Below are positions 6,959 through 13,170 of a stretch of 20,255 nucleotides of DNA, piece after piece. This stretch comes from a virus. The notes beneath the pieces were generated by a model. The model was given only the letters and a program-made list of their open reading frames with translations, made no database searches and was not told the origin of the DNA. Made by a program: the position numbers and the translations under genes. Within the stretch, counting starts at the first letter, position 1. Each line of letters begins with the position of its first letter. The stretch spans positions 1-20,255 of IMG/VR virus record IMGVR_UViG_3300006947_000119. One strand, 5' to 3'.

Positions 6959-7215
6959 TAGTCTGCTCGTCCAACAACTTCGAGAATAGTTTCAAGTGTA
7001 TCGAAATCATCTCTGTGCTTGTGGAATTCTGCTTTGTGTGCAACTTTGATTGCTTTAGTTAACACTCCGGGCTTAATGCCCATTTCTTCAGCAATATGTT
7101 TTACAGTATCTCGAAGACCCTCATTTAAAGTCTCGACCTCTGTCATAACATGTGTGCCTTCTGTGATAAGCTGTTTTAGCTTATTGATATCTTCCGTACC
7201 GAACGTAATGCTCAT
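6958..7215 (-). CDS. dsbA: T4 DsbA-like double-stranded DNA-binding protein
   Basis: This 85-residue all-helical protein resembles T4 DsbA in size and arrangement: an N-terminal helix (EDINKLKQLITEGTHVMTEVE), a middle helix with NEGLRDTVKHIAEEMGIKPG, a KAIKVAHK segment and an acidic C-terminal helix (FDTLETILEVVG). T4 DsbA binds double-stranded DNA near late promoters and has been proposed to modulate late transcription; that is family knowledge. It is the first gene after a perfect sigma-70 promoter, with AGGAGA ahead of the ATG, so it should be strongly expressed. The membrane-protein gene overlaps it by TAATG. The match is by recall of sequence pattern, so distant paralogy remains possible. 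Confidence 0.7.
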   Translation of the reverse strand: MSITFGTEDINKLKQLITEGTHVMTEVETLNEGLRDTVKHIAEEMGIKPGVLTKAIKVAHKAEFHKHRDDFDTLETILEVVGRAD

Positions 7216-7242
7216 AGTTTACTTCTCCTGTGTTAATATGTT

Positions 7243-7271
7243 ATTATACAGTTATTTTAAGCAATTGTCAA
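7243..7271 (-). promoter_or_regulatory. Perfect-consensus sigma-70 promoter ahead of the DsbA-like gene
   Basis: On the minus strand TTGACA (7271..7266), a 17-base spacer and TATAAT (7248..7243) match consensus completely. The -35 hexamer encodes Leu-Thr near the C-terminus of the upstream 288-residue protein. Transcription would start near 7236, about 20 bases before the ATG at 7215, with AGGAGA in the leader. It would head the unit from the DsbA-like gene through methyltransferase, radical SAM, GNAT and polymerase. Confidence 0.75.
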
Positions 7272-8123
7272 TTGATTTCTGATGATATTTTGTACCTTTT
7301 GCGTGATTAGTTTAATATCTGCTTCTTCGCCACGGTTTCTACGAACGGCTTCTAGCGTTGCTAGTGCAAACATTGTTTTAGCTTGTAAGGTCTCAAAATT
7401 GTGTTGATACTGCTGATACAGGTAACTAATTGTCTTTAACTTGTTAGCTACTGTGTTAAGGTTGATATCCCATTTGTGATATCCGTTATGTTGCTTATAT
7501 TCAGTTATCCATGGTTTCATATTTGTATTAGGTTTAATTCCTAACTTGCTATATGTTGCTGTAGCATCTTCTAACCAATCGTCCATTTCTAGTATTACAT
7601 CTGTATGTCTTGCCCAGTCAATGTCTTGATTTTGATATTGGTTATATACGTACTTCCAGGTTTCTTTTAAACTTACAAACTTATTCATTTCGTCGCTGTA
7701 TTCACGCTTTAAGAATAAGTCCATATACTTATAACTGTTTTTGCCCATTGCAGTAGTAATTACTTTGATTGGGAGGTTATGCGTATCTCTCCATTCAATT
7801 AATTGTTCTGTGTTTGTAGCATGTGTAAACAATGCAATATTCTTATCTGTGGATAAGTTTTTCCATTGTAAACATAAATCTTGGATTGTTTTAAGAGACA
7901 TCGTTTCATTGTTTCTTGCGGTGTGAGTGTATATTGATGCATACGAAGTTGGAATATTCCACCAATCTTCTATTACTGTTGCACTGTTAAACTCTGCACC
8001 GGGTTCTTCTAGCCAAAGGTTTTTGTGTACTATATTATAAAATTCAGGGCTTTGATTAATTATGTATGTTAACGCACTTGCACTGATTGCACTACGGGTA
8101 CATACTAGATATATTTGATTCAT
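7257..8123 (-). CDS. Unknown protein, possibly sulfotransferase-like
   Basis: This 288-residue protein begins MNQIYLVCTRSAISASALTY. A hydrophobic strand followed by a TRS-type turn and a helix resembles the PAPS-binding loop at the N-terminus of sulfotransferase-like proteins. The match is weak: there is no classical P-loop and I could not identify the 3'-phosphate motif with confidence. The remainder is rich in Trp, Tyr and Asn and helical, and includes TDVILEMDDWLED (about 194-206) and a C-terminal helix. The start overlaps the nitroreductase-like gene upstream by ATGA, so the two are probably co-translated. Its 3' end contains the -35 of the DsbA promoter. Function is not assigned. Confidence 0.75.
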   Translation of the reverse strand: MNQIYLVCTRSAISASALTYIINQSPEFYNIVHKNLWLEEPGAEFNSATVIEDWWNIPTSYASIYTHTARNNETMSLKTIQDLCLQWKNLSTDKNIALFTHATNTEQLIEWRDTHNLPIKVITTAMGKNSYKYMDLFLKREYSDEMNKFVSLKETWKYVYNQYQNQDIDWARHTDVILEMDDWLEDATATYSKLGIKPNTNMKPWITEYKQHNGYHKWDINLNTVANKLKTISYLYQQYQHNFETLQAKTMFALATLEAVRRNRGEEADIKLITQKVQNIIRNQLTIA

Positions 8124-8902
8124 TTATTCATGAATACTTTGGGTAGGTAGTTCCATGCTTTGCCTTGTATTTTCCATTGCATATAATCGTATCCTTCCCA
8201 TTGAGTAAATCGGGGTAATGATGGGTCAAATACTTTACGAGTAACGGGATCAGTAAACTGTTCGGCTTCTGGTCCAAAGCATACTGCTACACCTGGGTCG
8301 AACCAAATAGCATCATTAGCCTGTTCATTGGAAACCTGGTTGGGCTTTGTTCCATCTCTATTACCAAAGATTCCTGTTAGCTTGTCTTCATAATTATTCC
8401 ACATCCAGTTAGTAAAGTATGCTATTTTCTGGTCTTCATTGCCTTCATGAAACTGACCTTCTGTGCAACGAAATGTTCCTACTTTATGTCCTAGGTTTAA
8501 TATCTCACTAAGTAGTACACCAAGTCCCATACCTTCGTGTCTAGTAGCTAATTCGTGTATAACTTTTTCTTTATGTTCTTCTGAATACAACCATGTGCTT
8601 GGTCCACTCTTAACACATAGGAACATAGCTGGTGCTTGTGCTACTGGTATCATGTACTCACGTGGAATATCGGGATGTTTAACATCATTTTTAGGCTGCC
8701 AGTATATGTTTTTAAGTAGCCAGTGTCTTATATCTGAATCGCTATCGTCAAGATAGATCCAAATATCAGATTTAGCATCACATTGTAATGGTAGGTTGTT
8801 TAGAACTGTTTCTAGATGATCTATATGTTCTGTAGGTATTGTTCGGTTGGTCTCTGAAAATTTTCTAACGGTATATCGATTAGTCCACTGTTTAGCGTCC
8901 AT
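8120..8902 (-). CDS. Nitroreductase-like protein
   Basis: Nitroreductase-family proteins bind FMN and reduce nitro groups, quinones or flavins, or carry out unusual oxidations and dehalogenations. The N-terminal RYTVRKFSETNRTIPTEHID (9-28) has the family's R.(S/T)VRKF start, whose Arg contacts the FMN phosphate, followed by the usual IP-x-x-h segment. The central HEGMGLGVLLSEILNLGHK corresponds to the family's helical stretch with xxGLG near the flavin. The protein has 260 residues, within or slightly above the usual size. GAGG lies ahead of the ATG at 8902, and the sequence overlaps the next gene by ATGA. The C-terminal third diverges, so the substrate and even catalytic competence are open. 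The N-terminal evidence for the fold is reasonable. Confidence 0.65.
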   Translation of the reverse strand: MDAKQWTNRYTVRKFSETNRTIPTEHIDHLETVLNNLPLQCDAKSDIWIYLDDSDSDIRHWLLKNIYWQPKNDVKHPDIPREYMIPVAQAPAMFLCVKSGPSTWLYSEEHKEKVIHELATRHEGMGLGVLLSEILNLGHKVGTFRCTEGQFHEGNEDQKIAYFTNWMWNNYEDKLTGIFGNRDGTKPNQVSNEQANDAIWFDPGVAVCFGPEAEQFTDPVTRKVFDPSLPRFTQWEGYDYMQWKIQGKAWNYLPKVFMNK

Positions 8903-8905
8903 TGT

Positions 8906-9190
8906 CTATCGCCTCTTTTTCTCAAGTGCTTTTATACGTTTTTCTAATTCTTCTATTTTTATAGTTAGTTTTGGATTGGCTGCTTTCCATGCATCTGGGT
9001 TATGCTGTAACCAAGTAAAGCCCCAACGATTAACTAAAAAGTCTAACGTTGCTTGCCACTTGTTAATAGCCCAAAAAGCCATGTAAGTATCTTTAATCCA
9101 ATATATGAATAAAGCACCAAATATACTACCTGCTAGTGCTGTCCAGATCCATAACCTGTTTGTCGCCATTTCTAATATAGTATCCCACAT
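8906..9190 (-). CDS. Small membrane protein with C-terminal coiled coil
   Basis: This 94-residue protein has one clear membrane segment near the N-terminus (about 13-32, LWIWTALAGSIFGALFIYWI), a Trp-rich middle, and a highly charged C-terminal heptad-like helix (IEELEKRIKALEKKRR). Its ATG overlaps the stop of the 358-residue gene (TAATG). Its stop lies three bases ahead of the nitroreductase start and supplies that gene's GAGG ribosome binding site. The layout, one membrane anchor followed by a coiled coil, resembles inner-membrane spanins in outline, but the gene is far from the endolysin. It may equally be a membrane-anchored accessory. I do not recognise a family. Confidence 0.7.
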   Translation of the reverse strand: MWDTILEMATNRLWIWTALAGSIFGALFIYWIKDTYMAFWAINKWQATLDFLVNRWGFTWLQHNPDAWKAANPKLTIKIEELEKRIKALEKKRR

Positions 9191-10266
9191 TATGCGTTCG
9201 CCCTGTTAAGTGTTAGCTGTGCCCACTGTTCTCTACCTGCACCAGCTTGTGTTGGTATAATACTAATGCTTGTCGAAGCACTATGTCCGCCTCGTCTAAA
9301 GGCAATTAAATCATTTTCGTTTTTAATCATTGCAAACTTTTGGTTAGGAAAACTGCATAGCAATAATGCATCAAAGTCATCTCTATTTTTATACCATGCA
9401 AAGTTAGCTTTTAAATAAGCATCTTCTATTGCTATTGGATCATCTGTCGATTCAAATGCTTTTACAACAGGATCTGCAAAACTATCTAAATCCATTTTTA
9501 GTAGCTCTGACATTAAAGCCCTTCTATTATTTCTACTGGCTGGATCCGATAATGGTAAGTCAATTGCTAGTGCTTTAATAAATGGACCAAGACCTAAACT
9601 GCCGCCTTTGCCTCCAATAGCACCTATAATTGATTCAAGACCCAATTGATTAGCAAATTTGTCTAGTATTGAACGTTTAGCTTTTTGTGATCCGCCGCCG
9701 TAACCTATACGTCCGCCTGTGCTTGATACTGCTGATTTTAATTCAACTTTACCAATGCCATCAATTTCTAGATCACCTTCGCCACTTGCTAGTCTAATTT
9801 TATTACTTAAACATGCTAGTGCGTATTCGCCTGGGCCTTTTTGTTTACGCCCTGTTCCGTAGTTCTTTAAATCGTGGAATACTTTTAGTGCTGTTGGGTG
9901 TGTAAATACATTTGAAAAACTTGTTAATGGTGAGTCCAAACTTCCGATATCAATAACTCCACCTTTTCCTAGCTGGTCTGTCATTTCTGATATTGACTTA
10001 TAATCACTATCTGCATCAGCAATAATTTTAGTTAAGTCTTGCATAACTAAAGTCTTTTCTTTATCACTTAATGGTTCACCTTCTAAAGGAACGTTAAACG
10101 CTTGTGCGACATTATCGCCAATTACTCCGGTATTTAATATTCTATAAATTTTGTCTAACAGTTTAGCATCTTCTTCATTGTCTGCTTTTAAGCCTGCAAT
10201 CTTGGACACAATGTTTTGTTGTTCCGTTGACAAGTCTTCATATTCGAATAATTTTTGTAGTCTCAT
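9190..10266 (-). CDS. Unknown protein with PD-(D/E)xK nuclease-like signature
   Basis: This 358-residue protein starts MRLQKLFEYEDLS, one of several similar N-termini in this region. In the middle, KGPGEYALACLS (143-154) supplies a Glu, followed by GDLEIDGIGKVELKSA (164-179). The spacing Glu147 ... Asp165 ... Glu175-x-Lys177 fits the restriction-endonuclease-like core, in which a helix Glu, an Asp and an ExK triad bind metal and cut DNA. Gly-rich loops (SSTGGRIGYGGGS, GGKGGSLGLG) follow. The C-terminal part contains many Asp and Asn residues and I recognise nothing in it. AAGGAAG precedes the ATG at 10266 and a TATAAATA late-type box lies 28 bases upstream. It could be a virion-packaged or DNA-processing nuclease; a purely structural role cannot be excluded. 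Confidence 0.75.
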   Translation of the reverse strand: MRLQKLFEYEDLSTEQQNIVSKIAGLKADNEEDAKLLDKIYRILNTGVIGDNVAQAFNVPLEGEPLSDKEKTLVMQDLTKIIADADSDYKSISEMTDQLGKGGVIDIGSLDSPLTSFSNVFTHPTALKVFHDLKNYGTGRKQKGPGEYALACLSNKIRLASGEGDLEIDGIGKVELKSAVSSTGGRIGYGGGSQKAKRSILDKFANQLGLESIIGAIGGKGGSLGLGPFIKALAIDLPLSDPASRNNRRALMSELLKMDLDSFADPVVKAFESTDDPIAIEDAYLKANFAWYKNRDDFDALLLCSFPNQKFAMIKNENDLIAFRRGGHSASTSISIIPTQAGAGREQWAQLTLNRANA

Positions 10267-10292
10267 AGTTTTACTTCCTTTTGTATACAGTA

Positions 10293-10940
10293 CTATTTAT
10301 AATAAAAACCTATTTGTGCATTGGACAAATTGCCATCTGCATCATCTTCGGCTTTCTTAAAAACATATCCACATTGTTCAAATTCCATGAACATTTGCGG
10401 GTCTTCATGTGCCCATATAGGTATAACTATATTTGCCCACTTAGGGTAACTAATGTTGTGCTTAAGATGCACTTCAATTACTTTCCCACCCTTAAAATCA
10501 ATGTTTATATGCTTTGCCGCTGTTAACGTGTCGACCCAATCCGGTAGTTCTAACTTAGGCAGTGGATCAACTCTTGTCCATTTGTTAAACGTTGTAAGGT
10601 TGCTCATATGATGATGGCCTTGCATCGCTTGCTGTGGATATAACTCTCCTTTACGGAAAGTATAATCTACACTAATTAAATCACCTTCAAAAAACTCACA
10701 CCAAAAATGTCCTGGTGTGGTAATAGTTTCACCTTCTTTAAGTTCTACTATCCTAGCTGATACAGACATATTACTTAAATTGATAATAGGTCTCTCAACA
10801 TACTTGCCAGTCTTTGGAACTGGCACTGTGCTAGGTCCACATAAGTATCCAAGTTTTTCACTTAGTTCTAACTTATTGTAAACCCATTTTAACGTTGGAT
10901 AATTAACCCAACTATCTGCGTTCTTTAATAGATCGTCCAT
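10293..10940 (-). CDS. Unknown protein, weak ATP-grasp-like features
   Basis: This 215-residue protein is intact but unrecognised. Residues 44-60 (TGKYVERPIINLSNMSV) and 145-162 (INIDFKGGKVIEVHLKHN) faintly recall ATP-grasp enzymes, in which a Lys/Arg-rich strand holds ATP and a D...ExN-type strand binds magnesium; both matches are loose. A His cluster (GHHH, 108-111) lies between them. The ATG at 10940 overlaps the upstream Cys-rich gene by 29 bases, with a weak GGAA ahead of it. The last codons form the TATAAATA late-type box for the next gene. I give the coding call with confidence but not the function. Confidence 0.8.
   Translation of the reverse strand: MDDLLKNADSWVNYPTLKWVYNKLELSEKLGYLCGPSTVPVPKTGKYVERPIINLSNMSVSARIVELKEGETITTPGHFWCEFFEGDLISVDYTFRKGELYPQQAMQGHHHMSNLTTFNKWTRVDPLPKLELPDWVDTLTAAKHINIDFKGGKVIEVHLKHNISYPKWANIVIPIWAHEDPQMFMEFEQCGYVFKKAEDDADGNLSNAQIGFYYK
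10294..10301 (-). promoter_or_regulatory. T4-late-type promoter box TATAAATA
   Basis: On the minus strand the octamer TATAAATA (10301..10294) is identical to the T4 late promoter -10 consensus. It lies 28 bases before the ATG of the 358-residue gene and overlaps the stop codon of the 215-residue gene. A start of transcription about six bases downstream would leave a leader of roughly 20 bases containing AAGGAAG. There is no good -35, as expected for sigma-gp55-type promoters. Confidence 0.5.
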
Positions 10941-11133
10941 TTTGTATTCCAGTACACTGTGTACATCTACAACTATCGCATGCTTTTATTGAATATGGCT
11001 GATGGCCATTGTTTGCATCGACTGCATAGTGTTTCACTTGTTCCCAACGTGCAGACCCACAGTGACTTGGACTTCCACAATTCTGGCAACTACTGCCTGT
11101 ATGTCCTACTGCTTTGTTAACGAATTCTACCAT
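10912..11133 (-). CDS. Small Cys-rich zinc-ribbon-like protein
   Basis: This 73-residue protein contains seven cysteines in two groups: CQNC (16-19) with Cys25, and CDSCRCTQC (52-60). Two CxxC knuckles separated by about 35 residues are the usual layout of a structural zinc ribbon, so nucleic-acid or protein binding is likely. The C-terminus is basic (SIKERR). The ATG at 11133 has no good Shine-Dalgarno sequence; a palindrome GCGATCGC lies just upstream. The gene overlaps the start of the next one by 29 bases, the longest overlap in the window apart from alternative starts. Exact function is unknown. Confidence 0.75.
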   Translation of the reverse strand: MVEFVNKAVGHTGSSCQNCGSPSHCGSARWEQVKHYAVDANNGHQPYSIKACDSCRCTQCTGIQNGRSIKERR

Positions 11134-11192
11134 TTGGCGATCGCTTTATACAACTGTTGTTGGGTATTTGCGTTCTGAAATCTGTTAATCAA

Positions 11193-11456
11193 TTACTTGA
11201 TTGCTTTCCATAACTGTGTTACTAACTTGTCTTTAGTAAGCCGTCTATCAAGTTCAATACCATGTATTCTACCAATCTCTTCTAGCTTGGCTTTTGATAA
11301 TGAAGAAAGATCTTTCTTTGCTTTAAAAGTAGGCTTGATTACTAATTCGTTTGTAACGTCTTTAGCTTTCTTAGCTGTCTTCTTAACTTCTTTTGTCAGT
11401 ACTAATGCTTCTTCAACTGGTGCTGAGTGAAACATTGTTGTTATCCATTTAAACAT
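11193..11456 (-). CDS. Small basic protein with HeH/SAP-like helix-extended-loop-helix
   Basis: The 87-residue protein has a hydrophobic N-terminus (MFKWITTMFHSAPVEEAL), a Lys/Ala-rich linker (KEVKKTAKKAKD) and a C-terminal region of about 38 residues. That region reads LSSLSKAKLEEIGRIHGIEL followed by DRRLTKDKLVTQLWKAI. The pattern L..ls.a.L..ia...gi......tK..Lv..l is that of the HeH/LEM/SAP superfamily, short helix pairs that often bind DNA and occur in phage structural and terminase-adjacent proteins. Strong AGGAG precedes the ATG. A short hairpin lies between it and the upstream gene. Confidence 0.75.
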   Translation of the reverse strand: MFKWITTMFHSAPVEEALVLTKEVKKTAKKAKDVTNELVIKPTFKAKKDLSSLSKAKLEEIGRIHGIELDRRLTKDKLVTQLWKAIK

Positions 11457-11474
11457 ATTTTTCTCCTAGTTTAA

Positions 11475-11492
11475 CTAATACGGATGTATTAG
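11475..11492. repeat. Short inverted repeat (7-bp stem, 4-base loop)
   Basis: CTAATAC (11475..11481) and GTATTAG (11486..11492) are perfect inverted copies around GGAT. The hairpin spans the stop codon of the 433-residue gene and precedes the ribosome binding site of the 87-residue gene. The T-rich tract follows on the plus-strand side, so as a terminator it would act on antisense transcription; in the coding direction there is no U-tract. It may be an RNA stability or processing element, or chance. Confidence 0.3.
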
Positions 11493-12790
11493 CTTTTCTT
11501 TCTGTTTGCCAGCCATTTAACTCTTTCCTCAATTCGGTTAGCGTTGTTACGACTGTCTTCTTTCTTAGTTATATATCTTAATAACTGTGTTTTAACTCCT
11601 GTTGGAACACCTTCTTCATACTCTTTGGTATCCATTTTGTAGACACTAATGTCTTCATCACTAAATGGTGTACCGCCTTGTATATCATGTCCAACATGAA
11701 TCTGTGATTTGTTTCCACTTGTATTATTATAGTCTATTCTTGCGTCTAAGTCAAGTGCTTTTACTTCTTTATCTGAAGCTTTTTCTACGCCTACAAAGTT
11801 AGCTTTATCGTTCTGTCTATGTCCACCACCTGTTACAGTACCAGTATTACGGTATGATACTTTATAGTACTCACCATCTGGACCATTAATGTAGTCAACA
11901 TTTTTTGCTAACAAGTCTAATTCGTTTAACGAGTGTTGCTTGGCATCTACTCTTACGTGTGGTACTTTATGTACAACGTTTGCAACTTCAAGTAAACCTA
12001 AATTATCTAATTCATCATTTATCCACTGATACGGGTCGCCATCTCTAGCTTTTTGTGTACCATATGGCATATCGCCGTTGTCTGAAAAGTATGAAAATAA
12101 TTCATAGTATATTTCATCAAAGTCCATAATATCAGCACCTTGCTTTAACTGTTCCCATTCTTTTGGATACTTAGCTAATATGGTTTCTGGAGAACTTGAT
12201 GCACTGAAATAAGCATCTGCTTCGTTAGTATGGCTATCTTCCATTTTAGCAAATCTATCTCTTTGTGCTTTTTTAGCGGCTTCATCTTCGGCATCCATCT
12301 TTGCAACACTAGCGTCTCTATGCTTTTGTAAAGCATCGCCTTTTAGTTTGTGTGCTAAGTCTGCATTGCCATCACCATTGCCTGCTAAACTCTTACCACC
12401 ATTATAAGCGCCTGCTTTAGCCGCTTGGTCTGATGCACTTGATCTAGCTTCTTCAACTCCACGTTGACTACCAATGTGATTCTTAATCATTGCTTTAATA
12501 TCTTCGCCTGCAATTCTAAATGCACTAGCAAACTCACATTCACTCATGCCCATTGCATCAGCAAGTCCAGGTTCGCCATCGCCTCTGTACATATCCCATA
12601 ATTCTTGATACGTACCTTCTGCTAACATAGTATCCCATGTTAAATTAAGTTTACGTGTTGACACTTCCATAGCAATTTCTTTAGCCGAGAATCTATCATG
12701 TGATTGACTAGTATATTTACGTAGGTCTCTGTTCTTCATTGTTTCCAACGTTTCGCCTAATCTTAAAAATGATCCATTGCTAAATTTCAT
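11489..12790 (-). CDS. Unknown protein, possible virion or head-associated protein
   Basis: This 433-residue acidic protein has no recognised motif. The first 110 residues look helical and globular. Residues about 110-215 are an Ala/Lys/Asp-rich low-complexity stretch (HKLKGDALQKHRDASVAKMD, DAEDEAAKKAQRDRFAKMED) that may form coiled coil. The C-terminal half is Tyr/Asp-rich (IMDFDEIYYELFSYFSDNGD) and ends basic (VKWLANRKKS). An AAGGA site lies upstream of the ATG at 12790, five bases after the stop of a 52-residue gene. The neighbours are similarly unrecognised, which fits a block of structural genes, but that is inference. Confidence 0.8.
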   Translation of the reverse strand: MKFSNGSFLRLGETLETMKNRDLRKYTSQSHDRFSAKEIAMEVSTRKLNLTWDTMLAEGTYQELWDMYRGDGEPGLADAMGMSECEFASAFRIAGEDIKAMIKNHIGSQRGVEEARSSASDQAAKAGAYNGGKSLAGNGDGNADLAHKLKGDALQKHRDASVAKMDAEDEAAKKAQRDRFAKMEDSHTNEADAYFSASSSPETILAKYPKEWEQLKQGADIMDFDEIYYELFSYFSDNGDMPYGTQKARDGDPYQWINDELDNLGLLEVANVVHKVPHVRVDAKQHSLNELDLLAKNVDYINGPDGEYYKVSYRNTGTVTGGGHRQNDKANFVGVEKASDKEVKALDLDARIDYNNTSGNKSQIHVGHDIQGGTPFSDEDISVYKMDTKEYEEGVPTGVKTQLLRYITKKEDSRNNANRIEERVKWLANRKKS

Positions 12791-12794
12791 GTGC

Positions 12795-12953
12795 TTAGTC
12801 CTTAATAATTGTTTTTACTTTTGTTTCAGATGGCTTACTAGCTGACTGAAGTAGTAGTGACTTAGGAACTGCTATCTTTGCAGTATCGCCTGTAGTCTTG
12901 CCTACATCTATCTTGTTAAGTAATTGTCTCATACTCTCTGTTGCTTTTGACAT
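12795..12953 (-). CDS. Small unknown protein (52 residues)
   Basis: A 52-residue ORF begins at ATG 12953 with a strong AGGAGA site, MSKATESMRQLLNKIDVGKT, and ends in TAA at 12797..12795, four bases before the start of the 433-residue gene. It fills a 172-base gap that would otherwise be the longest non-coding stretch in the window. The composition is polar with an N-terminal amphipathic helix and a Lys/Ser-rich tail (ASKPSETKVKTIIKD). The ribosome binding site, its fit in the gap and tight spacing on both sides support it. I do not recognise the family. Confidence 0.75.
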   Translation of the reverse strand: MSKATESMRQLLNKIDVGKTTGDTAKIAVPKSLLLQSASKPSETKVKTIIKD

Positions 12954-12962
12954 AGTTATCTC

Positions 12963-13169
12963 CTATTTCTTTTTAGATTTATTAAAAATTCCATCAGCAA
13001 TGCCTCTACGTTTTTTCTTAGGTGCTTTTACTACTGGAGCTTCTTGTTTTATTTCTGCAGGCTTTACGACTGCTGGTTTAGTAGCAACTGCTGTTTCTGG
13101 CTCTGCAGATGCTAATTGTTGGCGTCTTGCTTCTGCATTGGCCAATTGTTGTTCATTCATGTGATCCAT
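12963..13169 (-). CDS. Small Ala/Pro/Lys-rich protein
   Basis: The likely product is 68 residues starting at ATG 13169, with AGGAAA just upstream and the stop of the 553-residue gene two bases before it. A longer reading from 13196 adds nine residues but would overlap that gene and lacks a ribosome binding site. The N-terminus is a Gln/Ala-rich helix (NEQQLANAEARRQQLASAE), the middle is a repetitive Val-Ala-Lys-Pro linker and the C-terminus is strongly basic (KKKRRG and KSKKK). It looks like a flexible linker or a nucleic-acid-contacting tail. No family is recognised. Confidence 0.7.
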   Translation of the reverse strand: MDHMNEQQLANAEARRQQLASAEPETAVATKPAVVKPAEIKQEAPVVKAPKKKRRGIADGIFNKSKKK

Positions 13170-13170
13170 A

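Noticed and set aside
10806-10824. Inverted repeat GCCAGT...ACTGGC
   Set aside because: It lies inside a coding region with a 7-base loop and no T-tract, so it is not a terminator.
11137-11144. GCGATCGC palindrome, like the cyanobacterial HIP1 repeat
   Set aside because: I noticed only this one copy; with no repetition it gives no evidence for a cyanobacterial host.
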